A program made the position numbers and the translations under genes. Positions 1 through 7,675 of a stretch of DNA of 64,000 nt are shown piece by piece. Numbering within the stretch: the stretch's first letter is position 1; each line of letters starts with the position of its first letter. The notes beneath the pieces were generated by a model, which saw nothing but the letters and a program-made list of their open reading frames with translations, was not told where the DNA came from and did not search any database. Source of the DNA: Nonomuraea jiangxiensis (GTDB taxonomy: Bacteria > Actinomycetota > Actinomycetes > Streptosporangiales > Streptosporangiaceae); the NCBI RefSeq assembly GCF_900099965.1, contig NZ_FNDJ01000009.1, forward strand, positions 124,001 through 188,000. Reading direction: 5' to 3'.

Positions 1-2
1 GC

Positions 3-707
3 GCCCCCGCCGCCTTCGCCGACAGCGCCGCCGCTGCGTTCGCGGACAGTGCCCCCGCTGCCTTCGCGGGCAGTGCCCCCGCTGCCTTCGCGGGCAGTGC
101 CCCGGTGGACGGGGCCGGGGCGTGGCCGGACGTGATGGTGTCGGAGCGGGCCAGGATCGCCGGTGAGGTGCATGACGCGGCCGGGCACGGGCTGGCGGCC
201 ATCGCCATGCAGGCCGGGCTGGCGCTCGTCACCCTCGACGACGACCCCGAGCAGGCCCGGGCCTCGCTGCAGGCGATCAGGGACACGAGCACCCTGGCGC
301 TGGCCCAGTTGCGGGCGGCGCTGGACGGGATCGATCCGCCCGGTGGAGACCTGGCCGGGCTCATCGGCGGCGTGCGGGCGGCGGGCCTGCCGGTCGACGT
401 CGAGCCCGCGGACCTCACCGTGCCCACCCCGCTCCGGGACACGGTCTACCGGGTGGTGCGCGAGTCCCTCACCAACGTGCTGCGGCACGCGGGCCCGACC
501 CGGGCGCTCGTGCGGGTGAGCGGTGATGCGCGCGAGCTCGTGCTGGAGGTGGCCGACCGGGGCACTGGTTGGACGGGTTCGGCCGAGGGCCGCGGGCTCG
601 CCGGGATGCGCGCCAGGGTGACCGAGACGGGCGGCCGGTTCACCGCCGGGCCACGCGAGGGCGGCGGTTTCCAGGTGGTGGCCAGGTTCCCGCAGGTCTC
701 AGCGTGA
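3..707 (+). CDS. Sensor histidine kinase, C-terminal part (5' end outside window)
   Basis: This is the cytoplasmic kinase core of a two-component sensor of the DesK/LiaS (HisKA_3) type. It would autophosphorylate on His and pass the phosphate to the response regulator that follows. The frame is open from base 3, so the upstream sensor and membrane part lies outside the window. The H-box (ERxRIAGEVHD) carries the phospho-acceptor His at codon 171-173. The N-box (RESLTNVLRHA) lies near 455-490 and the G-box (GRGLAGMRAR) near 589-620. A GTG at 105 could be called as a start, but a separate 200-residue kinase without a sensor is less likely than a truncated view of a larger protein. An Ala/Pro-rich 8-residue repeat precedes the H-box. 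Confidence 0.88.
   Translation, partial: APAAFADSAAAAFADSAPAAFAGSAPAAFAGSAPVDGAGAWPDVMVSERARIAGEVHDAAGHGLAAIAMQAGLALVTLDDDPEQARASLQAIRDTSTLALAQLRAALDGIDPPGGDLAGLIGGVRAAGLPVDVEPADLTVPTPLRDTVYRVVRESLTNVLRHAGPTRALVRVSGDARELVLEVADRGTGWTGSAEGRGLAGMRARVTETGGRFTAGPREGGGFQVVARFPQVSA
21..104 (+). repeat. 24-bp in-frame tandem repeat, about 3.5 copies
   Basis: Units at 21-44, 45-68, 69-92 and a partial unit at 93-104 encode (D/G)SA(A/P)AAFA. A further partial unit (APAAFA) occupies 3-20. The copies differ by only a few bases. They form a low-complexity linker between the unseen sensor part and the dimerisation helix of the histidine kinase. Copy number may vary between strains through slippage. Confidence 0.85.
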
Positions 708-781
708 CGCCTCCCGACGAGACCATGCCCCGGCCCAACCGCGCGCAACCTCCAGCGGCCCCCGACGGCGCGCGGCCTGCC

Positions 782-1441
782 ATGGCGGGGGTGATCAGGG
801 TGGCGGTGGCCGACGATCAGGCGGTGGTGCGCATGGGGCTGCGGGCCATGCTGGAGCGGGAGCCCGACATGGAGTGGGTGGGCGAGGCGGCCGACGGGGC
901 GGCGGCGCTCGCCCTGCTCCGCCGTGCCCGTCCCGACGTGCTGCTGCTGGACATCCGCATGCCGGGCACGGACGGCGTGGCCACGCTGCGGGCCGCCGCC
1001 GGGGATCCGGAGCTGCGTGGCACCAAGATCGTGGTCGTCACGACCTTCGCCGTGGACGAATACGTCTTCGCCGCCCTCCAGGCCGGGGCCAGCGGCTTCG
1101 TGCTCAAGGACAGCGCCCCCGACGAGCTCGTCAACGCCGTACGCGTGGTCGCCGCAGGAGAGGCGCTGCTGTCCCCGTCGATCACCAGGAAGGTCATCGG
1201 CCTGTTCGCCCGGCACGGCACCGAACCGGTCGAGGGCCTGGACACGCTCACTCCCCGGGAACGGGAGATGGTGGCGTGGGTGGCCACCGGCAGGTCCAAC
1301 GAGGAGATCGCCAAGGAGCTGGTGATCAGCCCCGACACCGTACGCACCCACGTCAGCCGCGCCATGGTGAAACTGCACGCCAGGGACCGGGCCCAGCTCG
1401 TGGTGTTCGCCATGCGAGCCGGCCTCGCCGTCCCCGGCTGA
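782..1441 (+). CDS. NarL/LuxR-family response regulator
   Basis: Output partner of the preceding histidine kinase. An N-terminal receiver domain holds the acidic pair D11-D12, the phospho-acceptor D57 in LLLDIRMPG, T87/T88 and K109. A LuxR-type helix-turn-helix follows at about residues 155-215 (LTPRErEMVAWVATGRSNEE, then VRTHVSRAMVKL). At 219 residues the length is normal for the family. I chose the ATG at 782 because it begins directly at the receiver strand (AGVIRVAVADD). An in-frame ATG at 725 would add 19 Pro/Ala-rich residues, and no strong ribosome binding site favours either. The gap from the kinase gene is about 75 bases, so co-transcription is likely. Confidence 0.92.
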   Translation: MAGVIRVAVADDQAVVRMGLRAMLEREPDMEWVGEAADGAAALALLRRARPDVLLLDIRMPGTDGVATLRAAAGDPELRGTKIVVVTTFAVDEYVFAALQAGASGFVLKDSAPDELVNAVRVVAAGEALLSPSITRKVIGLFARHGTEPVEGLDTLTPREREMVAWVATGRSNEEIAKELVISPDTVRTHVSRAMVKLHARDRAQLVVFAMRAGLAVPG

Positions 1442-1462
1442 CCGGCCCACCGGCTCACCGGC

Positions 1463-2752
1463 TCACCGCAGGAAGCCCTCGTAGTTGCGCTGCTGGAGTT
1501 GCGCCTCGATCTGCTTCACCGTGTCCAGACCCACCCCCACCATGATCAGCACGCTGGTCCCGCCGAACGGGAAGTTCTGCTGGGTGCCGGGATCCCGCAG
1601 AATCGCGAACGCCACCAACGGCAGCAACGCCAGCACCGCCAGGTAGACCGCCCCGGAAGCGGTCAGCCGGGACAGCACGAACGCCAGGTAGCCCGCCGTG
1701 GGCCGCCCCGGCCGGATCCCCGGTACGAATCCGCCATAGCGCCGCATGTTGTCCGCCACCTCGTCGGGATTGACGGTGATCGACACGTAGAAGTAGGCGA
1801 ACCCGGCGATGAGCAGGACGTACACGGTCATGTAGAGCGGATGAGTGCCCGCGGTCAGGTTGCGCAGGATCCACGTCTCGGCCTCGCCGCCCAGCAGCGG
1901 CGCCGCCAGCGTGGGCAGGTACAGCAGCGAGGAGGTGAAGATGACCGGCACGATTCCCGCCTGGTTCACCTTCAGCGGGATGTACGTGCTGCTCCCCCCG
2001 TACATGCGCCGCCCCACCATGCGCTTGGCGTACTGCACCGGGATGCGCCGCTGGGCCTGCTCCACGAACACCACGGCCGCCACCAGGAAGACCCCCGACA
2101 CCGTCATCACCACGAACCCGGCCGGGCTCAGCACGAAGATCTTGGACATGAAGCCCGGGAAGACGGCCACGACCTGCGTGAACATCAGCAACGACATACC
2201 GTTCCCGATCCCCCGGTCCGTGATCAGCTCGCCCAGCCACATGACCACGCACGCCCCCGCGACCATGGTCAGCACCAGCACGACCACCGACAGGAGGCTC
2301 TCGTCCCGCAGCAGCGGCCGCGGGCACCCGGGCAGCAACTGCCCTGCGCGGGCCAGCGTCACGACCGTCCCGGCGTTCAGCACGGCGAGGCCCACGGTCA
2401 GGTAGCGCGTGTACTGCGTGATCTTCACCTGCCCGCGCTGCCCCTCCTGCCTGAGCGCGGCCAGGCGGGGCACCACCACGGCGAGGAGCTGCATGATGAT
2501 GCTGGCCGTGATGTAGGGCATGACGCCCAGCGCGAACACCGACAGCTGCAGCATCGCACCCCCGCTGAACAGCTGCATCATGTCGAACACGCCGCCCTTG
2601 GCCGACCCCGCGCACTCCCGCACGGCCACCACGTCCACCCCGGGCGCGGGCATGACCTGCCCCAGGCGGAACAGCACGATGAGGCCCAGCGTGAACAGCA
2701 GTTTCCCGCGCAGGTCCGGCACCCGGAACGCTTTGGTCAAGATGGTCAGCAT
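1463..2752 (-). CDS. secY: SecY-family preprotein translocase channel subunit, stand-alone copy
   Basis: Ten-helix SecY channel protein of 429 residues, which is full length. Family marks are the FRVPDLRGK N-terminus, the plug region (DMMQLFSGGAM), the helix-5/6 segment with GxELITDRGIGNGMS, the cytosolic loop QRRIPVQYAKR, and the C-terminal QLxQRNYEGFLR tail. It would form the membrane pore for Sec-dependent secretion. Unusually it is not in a ribosomal-protein (spc) operon with adk and map. It stands alone between a two-component system and a small kinase gene, so it is probably an accessory second SecY, or the housekeeping copy has been relocated. The ribosome binding site before the ATG is weak. 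Confidence 0.93.
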   Translation of the reverse strand: MLTILTKAFRVPDLRGKLLFTLGLIVLFRLGQVMPAPGVDVVAVRECAGSAKGGVFDMMQLFSGGAMLQLSVFALGVMPYITASIIMQLLAVVVPRLAALRQEGQRGQVKITQYTRYLTVGLAVLNAGTVVTLARAGQLLPGCPRPLLRDESLLSVVVLVLTMVAGACVVMWLGELITDRGIGNGMSLLMFTQVVAVFPGFMSKIFVLSPAGFVVMTVSGVFLVAAVVFVEQAQRRIPVQYAKRMVGRRMYGGSSTYIPLKVNQAGIVPVIFTSSLLYLPTLAAPLLGGEAETWILRNLTAGTHPLYMTVYVLLIAGFAYFYVSITVNPDEVADNMRRYGGFVPGIRPGRPTAGYLAFVLSRLTASGAVYLAVLALLPLVAFAILRDPGTQQNFPFGGTSVLIMVGVGLDTVKQIEAQLQQRNYEGFLR

Positions 2753-2809
2753 GGGCAGGAGTCTGGCCGCCGGGCGCCGTCCGGTCGTCCGCTGGGACGA
2801 GGCACCGGC

Positions 2810-2834
2810 CTACGCGAATCCGCGTAGATAGGTT
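2810..2834 (+). promoter_or_regulatory. Palindrome and -10-like hexamer before the P-loop kinase gene
   Basis: A perfect 7-bp inverted repeat CTACGCG (2810-2816) and CGCGTAG (2821-2827) has a 4-base loop. TAGGTT (2829-2834, pattern TAnnnT) lies six bases before the ATG at 2841. There is no convincing ribosome binding site, so a leaderless transcript with an operator just upstream of the -10 is plausible. No good -35 is visible. Confidence 0.4.
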
Positions 2835-2840
2835 GATCGC

Positions 2841-3410
2841 ATGAGCACTGTCTGGGTGATCAGCGGCCCGCCGGGTGCGGGCAAGTCCACGGTGGCCGCC
2901 GCGCTGCTCGCCCGCCTGTCCCCCGTCCCCGCCCTGCTCGACAAGGACACCGTGTACGGCGGCTTCGTGGCGGAGATCCTGCGGGCCGCGGGCCGGCCGG
3001 ACGGCGAGCGCGAGGGCCCCTGGTACGACCGGCACGTCAAACGGCATGAATACGCGGGTCTGACCAGGACCGCCAGGCACATCCGGGAGCAGGGCTGCCC
3101 GGTGATGCTGGACGGGCCGTTCACCAGCCAGGTTCACGCGGCGGATCTGTGGGCCGGGTGGGTGGCGGAGCTGGGCGGGGAGCCGGTGCGGCTGCTGTGG
3201 GTCCGCTCCGACGGGCCGACGCTGCGCGAGCGGCTCGTGGCCAGGGGGCTCGGGCGGGACGCGGGGAAGCTGGCGGCGTTCGAGGACTATCTGCGCGCCA
3301 TCCGGGTGGACGAGCCGCCGACCGTACCGCATCTGGAGATCGACAACCGGCCTGGCGCGCCGCCCGTCGGCGAGCAGCTCACGGCGGCCGGCATCCCGCC
3401 GCGGCCTTAG
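2841..3410 (+). CDS. P-loop ATPase/kinase-like protein
   Basis: Small nucleoside-triphosphate-binding protein of 189 residues. A Walker A motif (GPPGAGKST) lies at residues 9-17, then LLDKDTVYGGF (sensor/acceptor-like), MLDGPFTS as a Walker-B-like strand, and a lid region with ArgS (LRERLVARGLGRD). The fold resembles the shikimate/gluconate-kinase and zeta-toxin-like group of AAA_33 kinases, which phosphorylate small molecules or nucleotides. The substrate cannot be read from the sequence. It is transcribed away from secY and convergently with the next gene, leaving one base between the two stops. No antitoxin-like partner is adjacent, which argues against a zeta toxin. Confidence 0.75.
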   Translation: MSTVWVISGPPGAGKSTVAAALLARLSPVPALLDKDTVYGGFVAEILRAAGRPDGEREGPWYDRHVKRHEYAGLTRTARHIREQGCPVMLDGPFTSQVHAADLWAGWVAELGGEPVRLLWVRSDGPTLRERLVARGLGRDAGKLAAFEDYLRAIRVDEPPTVPHLEIDNRPGAPPVGEQLTAAGIPPRP

Positions 3411-3411
3411 G

Positions 3412-4194
3412 TCAGGACGCCGTACGGTAGTCGTCGTCGCGGGCGTCGAGGATCGCCATGTGGCCCGGCAGGTGGCCGATCGCGAACTCGACGCCGCTGG
3501 CCATGACCACCGCCTGCGGCGTCACCCCGCACGCCCAGAACAGCGGGATCTCCCCCGCGCGCACCTCCACCGGGTCGCCGAAGTCGGGACTGGCCAGGTC
3601 GGCGATCCCGAGCTCCGCTGGGTCGCCGACGTGCACCGGCGCGCCGTGCACCATCGGGTAACGGCCGGTCACCTCGACCGCCGTCTCCACGAGCTCCTCG
3701 GGCACCGGCCGCATCGACACGACCAGCGGGCCGGACAGGCTGGGGGTGGGCCGGCAGGGGACGTTCGTGAGATACATCGGCACGTTCGTGCCCAGCTCCA
3801 GATGCCGTACGGGCACCCCGGCGGCCTGCAGCGCGCGTTCGAAGGTGAAGCTGCAGCCGACCAGGAACGGCACCAGGTCCTCGCGCCACTCCGCCACCAC
3901 GTCGTCGAGGTCGGCGACCGCCTCGCCGGCCCGGTAGAGCCGGTATCCGGGCAGGTCCGTACGCAGGTCGCCGGAGAACAGCGCCGTCGACCAGGCCCCC
4001 GGCTCCCCCACGTCGAGCACCGGGCACGCCTGGGGATTGTGGTGGGCGAACAGCAGCAGCTCATAGCGCAGCCACCTGGGCACGGCGATGAGGTTGGCCT
4101 GCGTCCAGCCCCGGCACCAGCCCGCGGTGGGCACGCGCAAACCTGCGCGGAAGCGCTCTCGCGCCTGCGCGGGGCTCAGCTCGGCGACGTCCAC
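3412..4194 (-). CDS. DUF1445 putative hydro-lyase (YcsI / D-glutamate cyclase-like)
   Basis: Cytosolic enzyme family of about 260 residues, which this matches. Members are annotated as putative hydro-lyases, and the mammalian relative is a D-glutamate cyclase that converts D-glutamate to 5-oxo-proline. Visible marks are the GWCRGWTQANLIAVPR segment near the N-terminus, FLVGCSFTFE, NVPMYLTNVPC and WACGVTPQAVV near the C-terminus. The start is a GTG at 4194 with a poor ribosome binding site. It is divergent from the AAA ATPase gene, separated by about 105 bases that include that gene's operator array. Function beyond family membership is unproven. Confidence 0.85.
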   Translation of the reverse strand: MDVAELSPAQARERFRAGLRVPTAGWCRGWTQANLIAVPRWLRYELLLFAHHNPQACPVLDVGEPGAWSTALFSGDLRTDLPGYRLYRAGEAVADLDDVVAEWREDLVPFLVGCSFTFERALQAAGVPVRHLELGTNVPMYLTNVPCRPTPSLSGPLVVSMRPVPEELVETAVEVTGRYPMVHGAPVHVGDPAELGIADLASPDFGDPVEVRAGEIPLFWACGVTPQAVVMASGVEFAIGHLPGHMAILDARDDDYRTAS

Positions 4195-4262
4195 TCTTCG
4201 ACACTATGGCGGCCACCATCGCGTGGTCCACCACAGGCGGCGGCATGCCCGCGTGGCCGGGC

Positions 4263-4320
4263 TTGACATCGCAGGGATCGTCAACCTACGTTGACCCTCA
4301 TGAGGTCAATCAAAGTTGAC
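4263..4320 (+). promoter_or_regulatory. Promoter and GTCAAC/GTTGAC operator array before the AAA-VWA operon
   Basis: A -35 TTGACA (4263-4268), an 18-base spacer and TACGTT (4287-4292) end seven bases before the ATG at 4300. This predicts a leaderless transcript beginning at or next to the start codon. Two inverted repeats overlay it: GTCAAC-4-GTTGAC (4280-4295) over the -10, and GTCAA-6-TTGAC (4305-4320) over the first codons. The inner half sites TTGACC and GGTCAA also pair around the ATG. A dimeric or tetrameric repressor bound here would block both polymerase and the start codon. The repressor is not identified in the window. Confidence 0.65.
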
Positions 4321-5490
4321 GCGAGGGGCGAGGGGATAGTTGTGGACGCATTGACCGTGGCCGTTTCCGCGAACCTGCCGGTGATCCTCTGGGGAGCACC
4401 GGGGACCGGGAAGACGTCGGCCGTCCTGGCCCTCGGGGCGCGGCTCGGGCTCCCGGTGGAGGTGGTGGTCGGCTCGATCAGGGAGCCGAGCGACTTCGCC
4501 GGGCTGCCGGTGGTGCGCGAGGGCGGCACCTGGTTCGCGCCGCCGCGCTGGGCGGAGCGGCTGGCCGCGGCCGGTTCGGGCATCCTGTTCCTGGACGAGC
4601 TGACCACCGCGCCGCCCGCCGTACAGGCCGCGATGCTGCGGGTGGTGCTCGAACGGGCCGTGGGCGATCTGGTGCTGCCGCCGTCGGTACGGATCGTGGC
4701 CGCGGCGAACCCGCCCGCGCAGGCCGCCGACGGCTGGGAATTGTCGGCGCCGCTGGCCAACCGGCTGATCCACCTGGACTGGACGATCAGCGCCGCCTCG
4801 GTCGCCGAGGGGTTCACCAGCGGCTTCCCCGGCCCGGATCCGGCCTGGGCGCCGCCGCCCGGGGACGCAGCGGTGGCCCGGGCGCGGGCGCTGGTGGGTG
4901 CTTTCCTGCGGGTACGGCCCGAGCTGGTGCTGTCCGTACCCGACGGGCCCGCCCGCGCCTGGCCCAGCCCGCGTACCTGGGAACTCGCCGCCACCGCCGT
5001 GGCCTGCACCTCCGTCCCGAGGTCCGCCCGGAAAGCCCCCGGGACCAGCGGCGACCCCGCCACCTCCGGAACGGTCGGGGACGGCGGGGGAGGTTTCGAG
5101 GTGAGGGACGCCGACGTGGAGCGGGTGCGGGCCGAGTTGGTGGTGGGGGCGGTCGGGGAGGCGGCCGGGTTCGAGCTGCTGTCCTGGCTGCGCGACCTGG
5201 ACCTGCCGGACCCCGAGACCCTGCTCACCGACCCCGCCGCGCCACTGCCCGACCGGATCGACCGGGTGCACGCCGTACTCGGGTCGGTGGTCGCGCACGT
5301 GACGGCCGACGGCGGCGCCGACTCCTGGCAGCGGGCCTGGACGCTGATCGGCCGAGTGGCCAAGTGTGCCCCTGACGTGGCGGCCAGCGCGGCCCGCTTA
5401 CTCGCCACCCGCCGGCCGAAAGGCGCGACCCTGCCCGCCACGGTGCTGGAACTCGCCCCCATCCTCCGCTCCGCCGGACTCATGCCATGA
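4300..5490 (+). CDS. MoxR-type AAA ATPase (partner of VWA protein)
   Basis: AAA_5/MoxR ATPase of 396 residues. Such ATPases act with a von Willebrand A protein as a chaperone or metal-insertion pair. Walker A (GAPGTGKT) is at residues 32-39 and Walker B (ILFLDE) at 95-100, followed by sensor 1 (VAAANPP) and an arginine-finger region (APLANRLIHLDW). A Ser/Gly/Pro-rich linker near residues 240-270 separates the AAA core from a C-terminal helical part. I chose the ATG at 4300 over the TTG at 4291 because the promoter geometry predicts a leaderless mRNA starting there. The stop overlaps the next ATG (ATGA), which indicates translational coupling. Confidence 0.88.
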   Translation: MRSIKVDARGEGIVVDALTVAVSANLPVILWGAPGTGKTSAVLALGARLGLPVEVVVGSIREPSDFAGLPVVREGGTWFAPPRWAERLAAAGSGILFLDELTTAPPAVQAAMLRVVLERAVGDLVLPPSVRIVAAANPPAQAADGWELSAPLANRLIHLDWTISAASVAEGFTSGFPGPDPAWAPPPGDAAVARARALVGAFLRVRPELVLSVPDGPARAWPSPRTWELAATAVACTSVPRSARKAPGTSGDPATSGTVGDGGGGFEVRDADVERVRAELVVGAVGEAAGFELLSWLRDLDLPDPETLLTDPAAPLPDRIDRVHAVLGSVVAHVTADGGADSWQRAWTLIGRVAKCAPDVAASAARLLATRRPKGATLPATVLELAPILRSAGLMP

Positions 5491-5558
5491 ACCGCCCCTA
5501 TGACCCCGACCACCCGGAGGAGCACATGAACCGGCCCGAAGACCCTGAAAGCACATGA
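5487..5558 (+). CDS. 23-codon micro-ORF bridging the ATPase and VWA genes
   Basis: This ORF starts in an ATGA overlap with the ATPase stop and ends in an ATGA overlap with the VWA start at 5555. Its coding sequence consists of two imperfect copies of MNRPxDP. The same N-terminal motif then begins the VWA protein (MNRPVDPES). It therefore looks like start-region duplications that now work as a coupling peptide handing ribosomes to the VWA gene. No function beyond coupling is suggested, and it may not be a stable peptide. Confidence 0.5.
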   Translation: MNRPYDPDHPEEHMNRPEDPEST

Positions 5559-6751
5559 ACAGGCCTGTAGACCCTGAGTCCCCGGAACAGCGGTTCGCGG
5601 CGGCCCGGACCTGGGCTGCCGGGCGGGCCCCGTACCTGGCCTCGGCGCTGTTCGCACTCACGCCACTCATCCACGACACCGCCCCGCCACGCCTGCCCGC
5701 CGACGAGCACTGGAACGTCCACCTCAACCCGGCGACCCTCCGCGACACCCCTGTCCCCGAGCTGGGTTGGTGGCTGCTCCACCAGGTCGGCCACCTCCTC
5801 AGGGACCACCACGCCCGCGCCGAGCGGTACCGGCGCCCGACGCCGGACCCGCACCCGGCGGGAGAGGCGGAAGCACCCGGTCACGCGGAGGCCGGGAAGC
5901 GGGCGCGCTGGGACCGCGCCGCCGACGCCGAGGTCAACGACGACCTGGAGGGCGGACCCGCCGACGCGATCACCCCCGACGCGCTGGGCCTCCCTGACGG
6001 CCTGCTGGCCGAGCGGTACGCCGAGCTGCTCGACCTCATCGACGACGTCCCATCGCACCTCCTGACCTGCGGGCGGCCACCGTTCACCGGTCCGGGCACG
6101 ATGACCGCGCTGGAACGCGACCTGCTGGCCCGCGCCGTCGCCGCCGGCATCGAGGCGCGGGGCGACGTACCCGGCGGCTGGCGGCGCTGGGCCGAGGCGC
6201 GGCTGCGTCCGGAGGTGGACTGGCGGACCCGGCTGGCGGCCGTGGTGAAGAGGGGTTCGGCCGAGGCGGCGGGCCGGGTGGATTACAGCTATCGCCGCCC
6301 GTCCAGGCGGGCCGCCGCCGTGCCGGCGATCATTCTGCCCGCCCTGGTACGCCCGCTCCCCCGGATCGCCGTCGTGATCGACACGTCGGGAAGCGTCGGG
6401 CGTACCGAGCTGGCGCAGGCGCTCGGCGAGCTGGACGGCGTGCTGCACGCGGCCGGGCACCGGCGGATCGACGTGATCTGCTGCGACAGCGAGGCGTATC
6501 CGGTGCAGCGGGTCCGGGCCGCGGCCGAGGTCGAGCTGGTGGGTGGCGGGGGCACGGATCTGCGGCCGGGGTTCGTGGCTGCCGGCGGGGCGGACGTGGT
6601 GATCGTACTGACCGACGGCGACACGCCGTGGCCGGAGCGGCGGCCCCGGGCGTACGTCGTGGTCTGCCTGTTCGGGGAGGGTGGCACGGCCCCGTCCTGG
6701 GCGCACCCTGTCCGGGTGCCGCGGCCGGCCGGGGTCGGGAGTGCCACGTGA
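5555..6751 (+). CDS. VWA-domain protein with DUF2201-type metallopeptidase-like N-terminus
   Basis: Protein of 398 residues paired with the MoxR ATPase upstream. The N-terminal half has a zinc-site-like helix with His76, His80 and His85-86 (HQVGHLLRDHH), typical of the putative metallopeptidase region of DUF2201 proteins, but without the usual HExxH Glu. A charged linker follows. The C-terminal VWA-like domain starts at the MIDAS motif DTSGS (276-280), continues with the second Ser/Thr site in GGGGTDLRPGF, and ends with VIVLTDGDTPWP. No signal peptide is present, so it is cytosolic. The stop overlaps the next start in GTGA. Role is inferred from family pairing: ATP-driven remodelling of an unknown client. 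Confidence 0.85.
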   Translation: MNRPVDPESPEQRFAAARTWAAGRAPYLASALFALTPLIHDTAPPRLPADEHWNVHLNPATLRDTPVPELGWWLLHQVGHLLRDHHARAERYRRPTPDPHPAGEAEAPGHAEAGKRARWDRAADAEVNDDLEGGPADAITPDALGLPDGLLAERYAELLDLIDDVPSHLLTCGRPPFTGPGTMTALERDLLARAVAAGIEARGDVPGGWRRWAEARLRPEVDWRTRLAAVVKRGSAEAAGRVDYSYRRPSRRAAAVPAIILPALVRPLPRIAVVIDTSGSVGRTELAQALGELDGVLHAAGHRRIDVICCDSEAYPVQRVRAAAEVELVGGGGTDLRPGFVAAGGADVVIVLTDGDTPWPERRPRAYVVVCLFGEGGTAPSWAHPVRVPRPAGVGSAT

Positions 6752-7434
6752 CTTCCTGGGACGCGCACGGTTTCACCCAGGGCGAGGTCAGGCGGTGGCG
6801 CGCGGCCGGGTTCGAGCCCGGGGAGGCGGCGGCCTGGCTGGCGGCAGGCGTGACGGAACCCGCCGACGCCCGCCTGTGGCGCACCGCCGCCGCCACGCCC
6901 GAGACGGTCATCACCTGGCAGCGGGCGGGGATGACGCCCCGGGACGCGGTCCGCTGGCACGAGCTGGGCGTCGCCCCGCACGACGCGGCCCGCAGACACC
7001 TCGGCGGCGAGCGGCCGCACCGGGTCTCGTGGCTGGCGCGGCTGCTGGCGGCGCCGGAGCCCGCCGAGCCCGATCCCGCGCGTACCGAGGTGTTGCGCCG
7101 GTTGTCGCGGGCGGGCGTGCCGGCGGACGTGGCCCGGGCCTACGCGGAGGCAGGGTGGGACGCGGCCGAGGCCGAGCCCTGGGCACGCAGGCGGGTGGAT
7201 CAAGGAGACGCGCGGGTGTTCAGGGCACTGGGGTTCACGGCCGGTGAGGCGGTGCGCACCGGCCTGCCCGCCGTCGAGGCGATGGCCGCCTGGTGGGGCG
7301 CGGTGCCGATGGCGGAGGTGGCGGCGTGGTGCGCGGCGGGGTTCGGGCCCGAGGAGGCCGCGGCGCAGCGGGCCGCGGGCGTCACGGCCGATCAGGCGGG
7401 CGTGCTCCGGGCGCTGTCGCCACCCGACGGATAA
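6748..7434 (+). CDS. Trp/Ala-Gly helical repeat protein, third gene of the AAA-VWA operon
   Basis: 228 residues from the GTG that overlaps the VWA stop. I do not recognise a named family. The protein is built of degenerate repeats of about 14-16 residues of the form EAxxWxxAGxxPxEA, for example WRAAGFEPGEAAAWLAAG, WQRAGMTPRDAVRW, and near the C-terminus WCAAGFGPEEAAAQRAAG. A Pro-rich break at about residues 95-115 splits the repeats into two blocks. It has no signal peptide or membrane segment and reads as an all-helical solenoid likely to bind the ATPase/VWA partners or their client. Tight coupling argues for joint function. Confidence 0.7.
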   Translation: MTSWDAHGFTQGEVRRWRAAGFEPGEAAAWLAAGVTEPADARLWRTAAATPETVITWQRAGMTPRDAVRWHELGVAPHDAARRHLGGERPHRVSWLARLLAAPEPAEPDPARTEVLRRLSRAGVPADVARAYAEAGWDAAEAEPWARRRVDQGDARVFRALGFTAGEAVRTGLPAVEAMAAWWGAVPMAEVAAWCAAGFGPEEAAAQRAAGVTADQAGVLRALSPPDG

Positions 7435-7435
7435 G

Positions 7436-7675
7436 TCAGTATTCGACCTCGAACGTGTGCGGCCCCAGTCCGTACGAGTCGCCGCCCCTGGGCACCACGT
7501 ACCCCTCTTCGACCAGGTAGGTCACGCTCTGGCGTACCTCGTCCTCCGTCAGGCCGGTCGCCCGGACCAGCCCCGGGAACCCCGCCCCGCCGGACTCGAC
7601 CACCTGCGACGCCACGGCCTCGTACACGTGGATGTCGACGTCCGACAGCTCCTGCACATCGTGGCCTTCCGTCAT
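7436..7675 (-). CDS. Small winged-helix-like protein
   Basis: 79-residue protein read from the ATG at 7675, whose bases overlap the stop of the gene upstream (ATGA). An ATG at 7708 would give 90 residues but lies inside that gene. The sequence (IHVYEAVASQVVESG, then GFPGLVRATGLTEDEVRQS and LVEEGYVVPRG) has the helix-helix-wing spacing of a small winged helix-turn-helix. It may regulate transcription or simply be a helical accessory protein. No target is evident. Confidence 0.65.
   Translation of the reverse strand: MTEGHDVQELSDVDIHVYEAVASQVVESGGAGFPGLVRATGLTEDEVRQSVTYLVEEGYVVPRGGDSYGLGPHTFEVEY

Noticed and set aside
2841..3410. Zeta-type toxin
   Set aside because: The P-loop fold fits, but there is no adjacent epsilon-like antitoxin and the key zeta motifs cannot be confirmed by eye.
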